A DNA stretch of 35,896 nt from Chthonomonas sp. UBA6659 (GTDB lineage: Bacteria > Armatimonadota > Fimbriimonadia > Fimbriimonadales > Fimbriimonadaceae). The stretch covers positions 1 to 35,896 of the forward strand of contig DKKT01000019.1 in NCBI GenBank assembly GCA_002455425.1, read 5' to 3'. This document shows positions 15,099-23,619 of this stretch, one piece after another (within the stretch, counting starts at the first letter, position 1; every line of letters starts with the position of its first letter). Made by a program: the position numbers and the translations under genes. The notes beneath the pieces were generated by a model, which made no database searches, was not told the DNA's origin, and was given only the letters and a program-made list of their open reading frames with translations.

Positions 15099-15104
15099 CA
15101 TAAT
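15099..15104 (+). promoter_or_regulatory. -10 element of the OsmC-family gene
   Basis: CATAAT matches TATAAT at five of six positions and ends 7 bases before the ATG at 15112. There is no Shine-Dalgarno in between, so the mRNA is probably leaderless. I see no good -35. Confidence 0.55.
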
Positions 15105-15111
15105 CTCAGGC

Positions 15112-15522
15112 ATGGTGAATCTGACCTGGAAAGGGGGACTTGCGTTTGAAGCGGTGCCTCCGAGCGGCAAGACGATGACCTTCGATTCGACCCCCGATGG
15201 CTCCGAACCGCATGGCGCATCGCCGATGGAAGCGCTGCTCGCCGCCATCGCTGCCTGTTCGGCGATGGACGTGATCTCGATCCTGGAGAAGAAGCGCCAG
15301 AAGGTGACCTCGTACCGGATCGAGATCGAAGGCGAGCGAAGCCCCGAGGGCGAATGGCCTCGGCCCTTCACGAAGATCGAGGTCCGGCACATCGTGTCCG
15401 GCGAAAGCATCGATCCGGACGCGCTCGCTCGCTCGGTGCAGCTGAGCGATGAGAAGTACTGCTCCGTACTCGCCACGCTAAGACTCGGTCCCGAAGTCGG
15501 TTCAGCCTGGGCGATCGAATAG
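15112..15522 (+). CDS. OsmC-family peroxiredoxin-like protein
   Basis: This 136-residue protein has the OsmC/Ohr fold signature. It has an N-terminal strand region (MVNLTWKGGLAFEA) and a helix with the first conserved cysteine in AAIAACSAMDV (Cys49). The second cysteine is in SDEKYCSVLATL (Cys117). These two cysteines reduce organic hydroperoxides in the family. Sequence and length are closer to the YhfA-like OsmC subgroup than to Ohr, so a peroxidase role is probable but unproven. No MarR-type OhrR regulator is adjacent. Confidence 0.9.
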   Translation: MVNLTWKGGLAFEAVPPSGKTMTFDSTPDGSEPHGASPMEALLAAIAACSAMDVISILEKKRQKVTSYRIEIEGERSPEGEWPRPFTKIEVRHIVSGESIDPDALARSVQLSDEKYCSVLATLRLGPEVGSAWAIE

Positions 15523-15682
15523 CGCAACTTCGGCGAACCCTGAAGGCGTACCACCCGTTGGTAGTGTACGAGGGCCACGGAATCGGCCCCAGATGGTGTG
15601 CAAGGATGCAGGACCGTACCGGATTGTCACAAAATTGGCCCGACTCGGCCTCCGAGCGGGAAGATATCGAACCTCAGTCGGC

Positions 15683-15688
15683 GATAAT
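15683..15688 (+). promoter_or_regulatory. Possible -10 element of the large repeat-protein gene
   Basis: GATAAT lies 13 bases before the ATG at 15702, which would give a very short leader of about 7 bases. The 178-base gap upstream also holds GGGCC/GGCCC and TACCA/TGGTA inverted repeats, possible terminators for the OsmC gene. Confidence 0.4.
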
Positions 15689-15701
15689 GAGGAATAGCGG
15701 C

Positions 15702-18700
15702 ATGAACATCCGCACTCTGCGCGCGCTTGCCTGGATAGCCGTTGCCTCGCTCCCCTTCGGAGCAGGGGCGCAGACTCCGTTCAACCTGGACGTCAAATCG
15801 GACGGCAAGGACAAAGCCCCCGTCGGCGGGCGGAGTTCGGTAGATCTCATCCGCCTGGAGCAAGGGATGCCCTCGATCCCACTCCGAAACGGTGGCGTGA
15901 TGCAGGGCTCCGAGGTCGTGTTCCTCGAAGGCCGCACGCTCCGCCGCGGCGAAGACTACGCGATCGACTACGCAAGCGGCAACGTGTATCTCATGGTGCC
16001 GGTGCGGTCGGGTCAGTCGCTTCGGGTTCACTACCGGTTCGATCCGGCCGGAAGCCGCAATGGCGGCGCCGCCTCGTTCGGCGCGCCCGGCAACGTCTTC
16101 AGCCTCAGCTTGGCCCCGGGCACCAGCGCCCTCCTCGGTCTCGGCGTTACCGAGCGGCTCCCGGATGGAACCGTGTTGAGTTCCAACCTGTACGGCATCC
16201 GCAACAACTTCGACTTCGGTTCGGGCAAGTCCACCGGCCTCTTCCTCGTCGGTGAGCGCAAGAAGGTCAAGGCAGAGTCGCTCCTGGACTTCCAACAGGA
16301 CGGTGCGCCGGTGATCGAAGGCAAGGACCAGGCCGTCGTCCAGCGCATCGAGTCGGGCGCGTTCTCGGCCGACTACCAGAGCATCGGCGAGAAGTTCGCC
16401 GGATTTCAGGCGTTCAAACAGGCCGGCTACGAAGACCAGCAGATCGGTCAGCTCCAGAAGGAGCGCGGTCTCAAGCGCTTCGGCCTCAAAGTCGACAAGT
16501 TCGGATCCAAGGATCTGAACGTGAGCCACGGCTATCGCCAGGTCAAGGACCAGTCCGGGGCGATCGAATGGCGCACCTTGGGCATCGAAACCGCCCTGTT
16601 CTCGCTTCAGTGGGCGGGGCAGAAAGTCGATCCCCAATTCGGACGATTTCAGGACCTCGGCGAAGGCGATCGCGAGTGGCTGGCCCGCGAGAAAGGACTC
16701 GACCGCCAATCCGTCGAGGGCAAGCTCAATCTCAAAGGCGGGACCGGTGCCTTCAATCAGTTCAAAGTCGAGGACACCGACGGCAAGACGATCACCCGAC
16801 GCTCGGCCAACGTCGGCCTCGGCCCGGTCAAGCTCGGCTACCTCGATCAGCACGTCGAGCAGGGCTTCACCCGATTCGGTAGCCTGCGCGACCCTGAGGC
16901 CGGCCAGTGGGCCCGTGAGCAGGGCATGCGGCGCCAGAACTACTCGCTCGAGATCACCCCGTTCAAGGATCCCGCAACCGGCTTCAAGTACAACACGAAT
17001 CAGATTCGGACCGACAGCGGCGACTACAAGGCCACCGACGTGAGCCTCGGCGGCAAAGGGTGGAGCTTCACCCATATCCTCCGCAGCGCGGATGCCGGTC
17101 TGTCCGCGATCGGCAACATGTCCGAACCGGAAATCCAGGGCCACATCCAGAGCATCGGGCGCATGTACGACGCCAAGGGGATGCCGGTCCGCGGTGAGGA
17201 TCGCAACTGGTTCCTCCAGAGCGCCGGGATCGAGCGCAAGGGCTACCGGATGACATTCGACCCGTTCAAGAACGTCTCCCTCAACTTGGACCAAGTCGAT
17301 CTCCGTGGCAAAGAAGACGGCGGGCAAGTCCAGCGCGCGCGCATCAGCGGCCAGAACTTCAACTTCGGCTACCGCCAAATGAACGTAGGCGAGAAGTTTG
17401 CGGAGGTCGGAAGACTTACCGAGTTCGAGCGCGCCACCGTCGGCACTCTGCCCGGGCTCGAACGAACCGATATCGACGGGACCCTCCAGCTCGACAAGAA
17501 CAAGAAGTTCTCGTTCACTAAGATGGATGCAGACTCCGCGACCGGCGACGCCAGCCGCGAGCAGTTCGCTTACAGCGACAAAGGGATCCAGCTCAACTAC
17601 AACCGACGATCCGTCGACAACGCCTTCGGCAGCGTCAACCAGCTCGTCGATCCCGAGCGCGACCTGCTGACCGCGCTCCGCGGGTTCGAGCAGTCCGATT
17701 TCAGCCTGAAGTGGCAGGCCTATCGCGGCCTCAACGTCGAGATGCTCTGGAACGATGCCAAGAGCGACGAGCTCAAGCAGAACCGGATGCTTCGCTCCAG
17801 CGCCGTGACATGGCAGATGGATCGGTTCACCCAGATCGGCTACTACCGGCTCGATCAACGCAACGACGACCCCAGCCAGCTCCTGTTCGGCAACTCGATC
17901 GAGCGGTTCGGGGTCCAGCGCAACTTCGGCAAGTTCGGCACGGTGTCCTACAGCCAGGAGAACCGAGAATTCGACGGAACCCAGACGCAACAGTCCGACT
18001 CGCGCAGCCAGACGCTGGCGTACGAGGCCAAGATCACCGGCTCGACCGCGGTCCGAACCGAGCAGACCCGGACCCAGTTCAGCAACGGCGAGCAGGAGAA
18101 CACCAGCGCGAACACCCTCAGCACCGAACTCAACAAGCGCGCCGGTGTGAGTGTCACCGACATCCACGTCGATCGCGATGGAGAGAAGCCGGACGAGCGG
18201 CGTCGCAACTACGGATTCTGGTTCGACTTCGGCAAAGGCATTCGTTTCACGTGGGGCTACGCACGTCAGCTCAACAGCCTGCAGAACGGGGCCATGCAGA
18301 GCAACGCCTCGTTAACCCCGGGACAAGTCGGGGACGTCAAGGTCGATGCCGCCGCCTATCAAACCAACCGTTGGGACAACGCCCGCAACCAGAGCACGGG
18401 CAATGTCCAGCTCTCGACGGTCAAGCCGATCCAGCTCGGACCACTCCGCGACTTCAGCTTCCGCGTCGGCGCGAATACCCTGCGCGACAACAATAACTGG
18501 CAATACGAGAACAACCGCTACGGGGCAAGCTGGCGTCTCGGCTCCAACAACTTCGGGTACGAGTACTTCAGTCAGATGACCCCGACCGGCGACCGAGCCA
18601 TCGACCGCCTGTTCTCGTTCTCGACGGACCAGGATCCCAAGCGCGCGCTTCGAGGATCCGTCTCCTACAAGGTTCGGACCCTCCCCAACGACCAACAGTT

Positions 18701-19181
18701 CATGGTCCGGAACTACAATCTGACCCTGCGTCCGATGAACGGTCTCGAGCTATCCCACCAATTGGTGACCAATCCCGAGGTCGCCAAGGGCGACGCCGTG
18801 CTCGGTTCGGTGACCCAGGGTACGCGGGCCAACACCTGGAAGCTCGATTTCACCGGCAGCGACCGCTTCAAGGCCGGTTTGTCGTGGCAGGAACTCATCA
18901 ACGAGCAGAACAAGACGATGTCGCGGATTGGTGGTATCAACTTCACGCTCTTCGCGAACAACGCCTCCCCACTCAGCCTGTTCTACGGTGTCGAGCAGGG
19001 CGACCTCAATGGTGAGCGTCGCACCGCCCATCGTTACAGCCTGCGGTTCGATCAGCGTCCGGGCCCGAATCAGCTCTTCAGCCTCTTTGTCGGTAACCTG
19101 AGTTGGCAGCACAGCCGTCCGCAGGATCAAAAGGTCCAGAACTGGAACGTACGCCTCGAGTATCAACTTCGATTCAAGTAA
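15702..19181 (+). CDS. Large secreted repeat protein, probable outer-membrane or surface beta protein
   Basis: This 1159-residue protein has a signal peptide ending at AGAQ (about residue 24). Residues 48-115 form a beta domain with EVVFLEGRTLRRGEDYAIDY and VYLMVPVRSGQSLRVHYRF, a strand-turn pattern also seen in SprA-like and other surface proteins. Residues 225-672 hold six repeats. The conserved Gly of the G-(L/M/I/F)-x-(R/Q) core lies at 256, 332, 408, 509, 585 and 661. Each step is exactly 76 residues except 408-509, which carries 25 extra. Residues 700-1159 are amphipathic strands with polar turns and end in YQLRFK, like an outer-membrane barrel. The start at 15702 is set by the signal peptide. 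Function and family are unknown. Confidence 0.75.
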   Translation: MNIRTLRALAWIAVASLPFGAGAQTPFNLDVKSDGKDKAPVGGRSSVDLIRLEQGMPSIPLRNGGVMQGSEVVFLEGRTLRRGEDYAIDYASGNVYLMVPVRSGQSLRVHYRFDPAGSRNGGAASFGAPGNVFSLSLAPGTSALLGLGVTERLPDGTVLSSNLYGIRNNFDFGSGKSTGLFLVGERKKVKAESLLDFQQDGAPVIEGKDQAVVQRIESGAFSADYQSIGEKFAGFQAFKQAGYEDQQIGQLQKERGLKRFGLKVDKFGSKDLNVSHGYRQVKDQSGAIEWRTLGIETALFSLQWAGQKVDPQFGRFQDLGEGDREWLAREKGLDRQSVEGKLNLKGGTGAFNQFKVEDTDGKTITRRSANVGLGPVKLGYLDQHVEQGFTRFGSLRDPEAGQWAREQGMRRQNYSLEITPFKDPATGFKYNTNQIRTDSGDYKATDVSLGGKGWSFTHILRSADAGLSAIGNMSEPEIQGHIQSIGRMYDAKGMPVRGEDRNWFLQSAGIERKGYRMTFDPFKNVSLNLDQVDLRGKEDGGQVQRARISGQNFNFGYRQMNVGEKFAEVGRLTEFERATVGTLPGLERTDIDGTLQLDKNKKFSFTKMDADSATGDASREQFAYSDKGIQLNYNRRSVDNAFGSVNQLVDPERDLLTALRGFEQSDFSLKWQAYRGLNVEMLWNDAKSDELKQNRMLRSSAVTWQMDRFTQIGYYRLDQRNDDPSQLLFGNSIERFGVQRNFGKFGTVSYSQENREFDGTQTQQSDSRSQTLAYEAKITGSTAVRTEQTRTQFSNGEQENTSANTLSTELNKRAGVSVTDIHVDRDGEKPDERRRNYGFWFDFGKGIRFTWGYARQLNSLQNGAMQSNASLTPGQVGDVKVDAAAYQTNRWDNARNQSTGNVQLSTVKPIQLGPLRDFSFRVGANTLRDNNNWQYENNRYGASWRLGSNNFGYEYFSQMTPTGDRAIDRLFSFSTDQDPKRALRGSVSYKVRTLPNDQQFMVRNYNLTLRPMNGLELSHQLVTNPEVAKGDAVLGSVTQGTRANTWKLDFTGSDRFKAGLSWQELINEQNKTMSRIGGINFTLFANNASPLSLFYGVEQGDLNGERRTAHRYSLRFDQRPGPNQLFSLFVGNLSWQHSRPQDQKVQNWNVRLEYQLRFK
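16467..17690 (+). repeat. Six 228-base (76-residue) coding repeats
   Basis: The span runs from the first to the last conserved Gly codon of the repeat series in the large secreted protein. Units share a hydrophobic FG or FA start, an acidic segment with WLARE or ERDLL type helix, then the G-(L/M/I/F)-x-(R/Q) core and a beta strand such as YSLEITPF or DIDGTLQLD. DNA identity between units is low, so the repeat is old. Unit four carries a 25-residue insertion around RMYDAKGMPVRGEDR. Confidence 0.75.
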
Positions 19182-19193
19182 GCGCAATTCAGG

Positions 19194-19199
19194 CACAAT
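19194..19199 (+). promoter_or_regulatory. -10 element of the SDR gene
   Basis: CACAAT lies 6 bases before the ATG at 19206. No Shine-Dalgarno is present, so a leaderless mRNA is likely. Confidence 0.45.
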
Positions 19200-19205
19200 A
19201 GCGGC

Positions 19206-19982
19206 ATGGCCGCACGTCCTCTCGCCGTCGTCACGGGTGCTTCCGGTGGCATTGGCCTCGCCCTCGCCACAGAACTCGCGTCTCGCGGTTACGACCTCGT
19301 CCTCGTGGCCCGGAACCAAGAGGGTCTAGACCGCGCCGCCGCAGATCTGAACCGAAGCGGCGCCCAAGTCGCCACGATCGCACTCGACCTCTCCGTGCCA
19401 GGCGCGGCAAAGGCGCTTGTGGACCAACTCGGCGAACTCGACGTGGACGTCCTGGTGAACAACGCCGGCTTTGCAACGTACGGCCCGTTTGCCGAGACCG
19501 ACTGGGACGCGGAGTCGCGCATGATCGAGGTGAACGTCATCGTATTGACCGAACTCACCAAAAGGTTACTCCCGCGGATGATCGCGCGTGGGCGAGGCCG
19601 TGTCCTGAACGTCGCTTCGACGGCAGCGTTCATGCCGGGACCGCTGATGGCCGTCTACTATGCGTCGAAAGCGTACGTGCTCAGCCTTGGCGAAGCTCTG
19701 CATGAGGAGGTCAAAGGCACCGGCGTGACCGTCACGACGCTCTGCCCCGGTCCGACCAAGACCGGGTTCCAGAACCGGGCCGGCATGCAGGAATCGAAGC
19801 TTGTTCAATCGGGACTGATGGATGTCACCGTCGTCGCTCGAATCGGCGTCGAGGGTGCACTTGCCGGCAAGCCGGTCGTGATTCCAGGTTTGAAGAACAA
19901 GGTCCAGGCCGTCACGCCGAAACTCGTTCCCCGAAAGCTGATCCCGGGAATCGTCAAGAACGCGCAGAAGAAGGCGCATTGA
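19206..19982 (+). CDS. SDR-family NAD(P)-dependent oxidoreductase
   Basis: This 258-residue protein is a classical short-chain dehydrogenase/reductase. It has the cofactor motif TGASGGIG (10-17), NNAG (85-88), catalytic Ser138 in NVAST, and the Tyr151/Lys155 pair in YYASK. It is closest in style to the DltE/YdfG-like group of unassigned substrate. The Arg at residue 36 after the second strand (LVLVAR) is typical of NADPH preference. The C-terminal tail is basic (KNAQKKAH), which may favour membrane association. Its end overlaps the convergent ABC ATPase gene by 29 bases. Confidence 0.92.
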   Translation: MAARPLAVVTGASGGIGLALATELASRGYDLVLVARNQEGLDRAAADLNRSGAQVATIALDLSVPGAAKALVDQLGELDVDVLVNNAGFATYGPFAETDWDAESRMIEVNVIVLTELTKRLLPRMIARGRGRVLNVASTAAFMPGPLMAVYYASKAYVLSLGEALHEEVKGTGVTVTTLCPGPTKTGFQNRAGMQESKLVQSGLMDVTVVARIGVEGALAGKPVVIPGLKNKVQAVTPKLVPRKLIPGIVKNAQKKAH

Positions 19983-20754
19983 CGGCAAACACACGGAGGT
20001 CGCCGGAAGCAGTCACGACCCGCTCGAAGACCACCCCGTAGGCCTCATCGATCGCTGCACTCGCAAGAACCTCACGGATCGGGCCATCGGCAATGGCCTG
20101 TCCACCACTGAGCACGATCCCTCGGGTCGCCAGTGCGGAAGCGAAGTTCAAATCGTGAACGGCGGCAAGCATCGCGGTGCCGGCCGACGCCAGCCCGCGG
20201 AGCAGTTCGGCAAAGGCGAGTTGGTGGCCGACGTCGAGGTGCGCCGTCGGTTCGTCGAGAAGGATCAGCGGTGTTTCCTGGGCCAGGGCACGCGCGAGAA
20301 GCACGCGCTGACGCTCGCCACCACTGATCTCCGTCACCGGGCGAGCGGCAAGCTCTTGGCAGTCGGCAGCCACCATCGCCGCCTCGGCGGCGGCACGATC
20401 TTCCCGCGACTCGAAGAGTCCATCGGAGTGGGCAAGGCGTCCCATCAGCACGATGTCCCGAACCGAGAAGCTGAACACCGGAATCTCCTCCTGAGGCACG
20501 TACGCGAGCCGACGGGCGAGCTCGCCATACGAGAGACCCCCCAGCGCCACGTCGCCCAACCGAACCTCTCCCCCGAGAAGCGGTATCTCGCGGCCGAGCG
20601 ACTTCAGGAGGGTGGACTTGCCGCTCCCGTTCGGCCCAAGGAGGGCGACAATCTCACCGGGACCAATCGATAAGTCGAGGTCCCCGAGGACAACCCGCTC
20701 CGGATAGCCGCAACGCAAGCCGTGGCACTCCAGAACTGGTTTAGCCGAGGACAT
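19954..20754 (-). CDS. ABC transporter ATPase, iron-siderophore/cobalamin importer type
   Basis: This 266-residue ATPase has Walker A GPNGSGKST (about 39-47), Q-loop YVPQE, signature SGGERQR, Walker B LILLDEP and the H-loop His in AAVHDL. The overall pattern (LSYGELARRLAYVPQ, ISGGERQRVLLARALAQ) is that of FecE/BtuD/HmuV ATPases, which power uptake of iron complexes or vitamin B12. No FecCD-type permease or binding protein is in the window, so its partner is elsewhere or it works alone. Its start overlaps the end of the ABC exporter by 14 bases, so the two are translated together. Confidence 0.9.
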   Translation of the reverse strand: MSSAKPVLECHGLRCGYPERVVLGDLDLSIGPGEIVALLGPNGSGKSTLLKSLGREIPLLGGEVRLGDVALGGLSYGELARRLAYVPQEEIPVFSFSVRDIVLMGRLAHSDGLFESREDRAAAEAAMVAADCQELAARPVTEISGGERQRVLLARALAQETPLILLDEPTAHLDVGHQLAFAELLRGLASAGTAMLAAVHDLNFASALATRGIVLSGGQAIADGPIREVLASAAIDEAYGVVFERVVTASGDLRVFAVNAPSSARS

Positions 20755-22513
20755 CGTCCCCCAAGATCCCGCTTGAGAACGCTCGGTACATCGCGGCGTA
20801 CGCTCCGTTTTGATCCATGAGATCCCGGTGGGAGCCGCTCTCGACGACTCGACCCTTGCGGAGCATCACGATCGTGTCCGCGCGAGCCGCGGTCGTGAGG
20901 CGGTGGGCGATAAGCAGCGTCGTCACTGGCGGTCCCGACTCGCCGCACATCACTTCTTCCAGGGCTTGCTGGACCGCCTTCTCACTTTCCGCATCGAGAT
21001 TGCTCGTCGCCTCATCGAGAAGAAGGACCTTGGGCTTGCGCACGAGGGCCCGCGCGATCGCGACCCGCTGCCCTTCTCCGCCGCTGATGCGCACGCCCCG
21101 TTCGCCGAGCGTTTCGTCGTAGCCCTTCGGGAGTGACGCGATGAACGGGTCGACATGGGCCGCGATGCCGGCGGCGCGGACGTCTTCTTCGCCAGCGTCG
21201 GGCGCACCGAGTCGGATGTTGTCGGCGATCGACCCCGCAAACAGAAACGTTTGCTGGGGAACCACGCCGATCTGGGCACGCAGCCAGGAGGTCTTCAGCT
21301 CACGGATGTCGATGCCGTCGAAGAGAATCTCCCCTTCGCTCGGATCGAAGAACCGGAGAAGCAGGTCGGCGATGGTGCTCTTGCCGGCTCCACTCGGACC
21401 GACCAGCGCGAGGCTGCGTCCTGGTTCGAGGACGAAGCTGACCCCCTCGAGCGCCCGCGAGCCTTCCGGGTACACGAAGCCGACGTTCCGGAACTCGATC
21501 TGGCCGATAGGGCGGTCGAGGACGATCGCGCCTTCCGTGTCCTGGATGGTCTCGGGGGCGTCGAGGATCTCGGAGTAGATACGGTCGGTTGCTGCCTGAA
21601 CCTGAGAGTATGTTTGGGTCAGCGATCCCAGGTTCTTGAAACCTTGGTTGATCACGTCGAGCGCCATGATGAACGCACCGAGATCGGCCACCGTGAGGCT
21701 GTTCGACTTCACCAACTGCCCACAGAGAAACACCACGATCGCCAACGCGCACGCCCCGATCAGCTCGACCAGAGGGCGGAGCGTCGCGATGCGCCGCACG
21801 GCCCGCATCTGGCTTTCGAAGCTCCGCTCGACGAGCGCGCGCAATCGTCCGAGATTGCGTTCTTCGGCGCCGAACGCCTTGACGATCCGGATCCCCTGGA
21901 GAGACTCCTGGGTCATGGCTCCCAGCTCCCCGAGATCATGCTGAACGTCGGCCTGGGCGCGCTTCATCTTCCGCGCATTGCGTTGGATCACGAAGGCAAG
22001 CGCCGGCAACACGAGCATCGACGCGGCCGCGAGGGTCGGTTGGAGGATAAAAATCGTCACGACCCCGGCGACGACCTTGATCGGGCCGTCGATGCCGTCC
22101 CGCACGACCGTGATCGCGTTCTGATAGACGTTGACGTCGTTCGTGAGAACGCTCTGGATCGCCCCCGAGCGCTTGCTGTTGAAGTAGCTCATCGGAAGCC
22201 GCTGCAGCTTGGCGAAGAGCCGGATGCGCAGATCCGAGGTCAGACGCGTGGAAGCCTCGCTCAGGTAGTAGGTTTGACCCCGGGTGAAGAAGTACTTCAC
22301 CGAAAAGAGCAGGATGACCCCTAAGCTCAGCTTCCAGAGCGTTTCGGATTCGCCGTTCTCGACCGCGTCAAGGATGAACTTGATGAACCATGCGGTTCCC
22401 GAGAGGAGTCCGGCCGCACCGGCGCTGCACAAAAGTCCCTTGACGATCGTGCGGCGCTGGGCCAAGAGTTCTCGGGTGATGCGTGAGTCGAGTCGCGGTA
22501 TCCGGAGTGCCAA
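20741..22513 (-). CDS. ABC exporter, MsbA-like half-transporter
   Basis: This 590-residue protein joins a six-helix membrane domain (about 1-325) to a nucleotide-binding domain (about 345-585). The latter has Walker A GPSGAGKST, Q-loop VVPQQ, signature ISGGEGQRVAIARA and Walker B VLLLDEATSNLD. Such proteins are homodimers that flip lipids or export hydrophobic compounds or peptides. MsbA-like lipid export is plausible for a diderm but the substrate cannot be assigned. The start reads as TTG (22513-22511). TAAACT (22526-22521, minus strand) lies 7 bases before it, so it may be leaderless. It follows htpX by 24 bases and overlaps the downstream ATPase by 14. Confidence 0.92.
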   Translation of the reverse strand: MALRIPRLDSRITRELLAQRRTIVKGLLCSAGAAGLLSGTAWFIKFILDAVENGESETLWKLSLGVILLFSVKYFFTRGQTYYLSEASTRLTSDLRIRLFAKLQRLPMSYFNSKRSGAIQSVLTNDVNVYQNAITVVRDGIDGPIKVVAGVVTIFILQPTLAAASMLVLPALAFVIQRNARKMKRAQADVQHDLGELGAMTQESLQGIRIVKAFGAEERNLGRLRALVERSFESQMRAVRRIATLRPLVELIGACALAIVVFLCGQLVKSNSLTVADLGAFIMALDVINQGFKNLGSLTQTYSQVQAATDRIYSEILDAPETIQDTEGAIVLDRPIGQIEFRNVGFVYPEGSRALEGVSFVLEPGRSLALVGPSGAGKSTIADLLLRFFDPSEGEILFDGIDIRELKTSWLRAQIGVVPQQTFLFAGSIADNIRLGAPDAGEEDVRAAGIAAHVDPFIASLPKGYDETLGERGVRISGGEGQRVAIARALVRKPKVLLLDEATSNLDAESEKAVQQALEEVMCGESGPPVTTLLIAHRLTTAARADTIVMLRKGRVVESGSHRDLMDQNGAYAAMYRAFSSGILGDDVLG

Positions 22514-22520
22514 CCTGGCG

Positions 22521-22526
22521 AGTTTA
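22521..22526 (-). promoter_or_regulatory. Possible -10 element of the ABC exporter gene
   Basis: TAAACT on the minus strand matches four of six positions and ends 7 bases before the TTG start. It lies in the 24-base gap after htpX and may give the exporter its own transcript. Confidence 0.35.
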
Positions 22527-22537
22527 CGCGAGCCCGG

Positions 22538-23515
22538 CTAGGACCTGTCGGGGACGACGGGAGGAATCGACGATTCCCGAGGAGATTCAAGATGACGGGG
22601 AGGGTACGAGCCCATCAGATTGCGAAGGACGTTGATGCGCTGCCGGATCGGCGGGTGGGTACTGAACAGGGAAGCCTCGCGCTCCTCTCGTGGTCGGAAC
22701 GGATTCACGATGTACATGTGCTCGGTGGCCCGGTTGCGGGCATCCAGGACATCGGTGTCCGTCGAGATCTTCTCGAGTGCGCTCGCCAGTCCCTCGGGAT
22801 AACGGGTCAGCTCGGCCGCCGAAGCATCGGCCAGATACTCGCGTTTGCGACTCACGGCCAGTTCGAGCATCTTGGCGAAGATCGGAGCGAGAATCGCCAG
22901 CGCCACCGTGAGAATCAGGAAGAGCATTCCGCTGCTGTCGTTCTTACTGCTGCTCCGGCGCCCTCCCCAGAAGTTCGAGCGCCAGAAGAAGTCGGCCATC
23001 ATCGGGATCAGCCCCGCGACCATCGCCAGCATCGTCATCAGGCGGACGTCGTAGTTGCGAATGTGGGCGATTTCATGGGCCATGACCCCTTGGAGTTCGT
23101 CGCGATTCAGCTTGCGGATGAGCCCGGTCGTGAAGACCACGGTCGCCGTTTCCGGAGACGCACCCGTCGCGAACGCGTTCGGAGCCTCGTCATCGACGAT
23201 CATCACCCGGGGCTTCGGAATGCCGGCTGCGATCGCCATCTCCTCGGCGACGTTGTCGAGCACTTGCTGCTCGAAAGGTGTGGCGTTCCGCGCCTGCGCG
23301 ATCGAGAGGACGATCTTCGAACCGGAATATCGCGCTACCAGGGCCACGATCAGCCCAAGGATCGCGGAACCCAGAGCGCCAAGAATCCAGGCACTGGGAT
23401 GATAGTAGCCTGTGATCGCGGTGCCGAACGCCGACAGGAGCAACACGAGCAACGCCGCGTAGACGACGCTTGCCCGTTTGTTCGTCGTGATCTGTTGCTG
23501 AAGACTGCGTCGCAT
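22538..23515 (-). CDS. htpX: HtpX-like M48 zinc metalloprotease
   Basis: This 325-residue membrane protease has two N-terminal membrane helices (about 17-36 and 43-62) and the zinc motif HEIAH (147-151). Two further helices lie at about 160-175 and 197-220, followed by the third zinc-ligand region in SRKREYLADASAAEL. HtpX degrades damaged or misfolded inner-membrane proteins, with its active site facing the cytosol. The C-terminal 25 residues are Pro/Ser-rich and probably disordered, longer than in E. coli HtpX. The start ATG is at 23513-23515. No Shine-Dalgarno is visible, and TATCCT 13 bases upstream is a possible -10. Confidence 0.93.
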   Translation of the reverse strand: MRRSLQQQITTNKRASVVYAALLVLLLSAFGTAITGYYHPSAWILGALGSAILGLIVALVARYSGSKIVLSIAQARNATPFEQQVLDNVAEEMAIAAGIPKPRVMIVDDEAPNAFATGASPETATVVFTTGLIRKLNRDELQGVMAHEIAHIRNYDVRLMTMLAMVAGLIPMMADFFWRSNFWGGRRSSSKNDSSGMLFLILTVALAILAPIFAKMLELAVSRKREYLADASAAELTRYPEGLASALEKISTDTDVLDARNRATEHMYIVNPFRPREEREASLFSTHPPIRQRINVLRNLMGSYPPRHLESPRESSIPPVVPDRS

Positions 23516-23619
23516 CGGTTCGCAAGCAAGGATACGCAGGATTTCCCGCCTGGGTTCAAGGAGACCTCGGGACGAGAAGTCGGCGTCATACTCTCCCAGA
23601 TGCGTGTCAGGTGGATGCG

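Noticed and set aside
15627..18167. A long open frame (846 codons) antisense to the large repeat protein
   Set aside because: It mirrors the codon pattern of the sense gene, has acidic/Val-Leu-rich composition typical of a shadow frame in GC-rich DNA, and has no ribosome-binding site.
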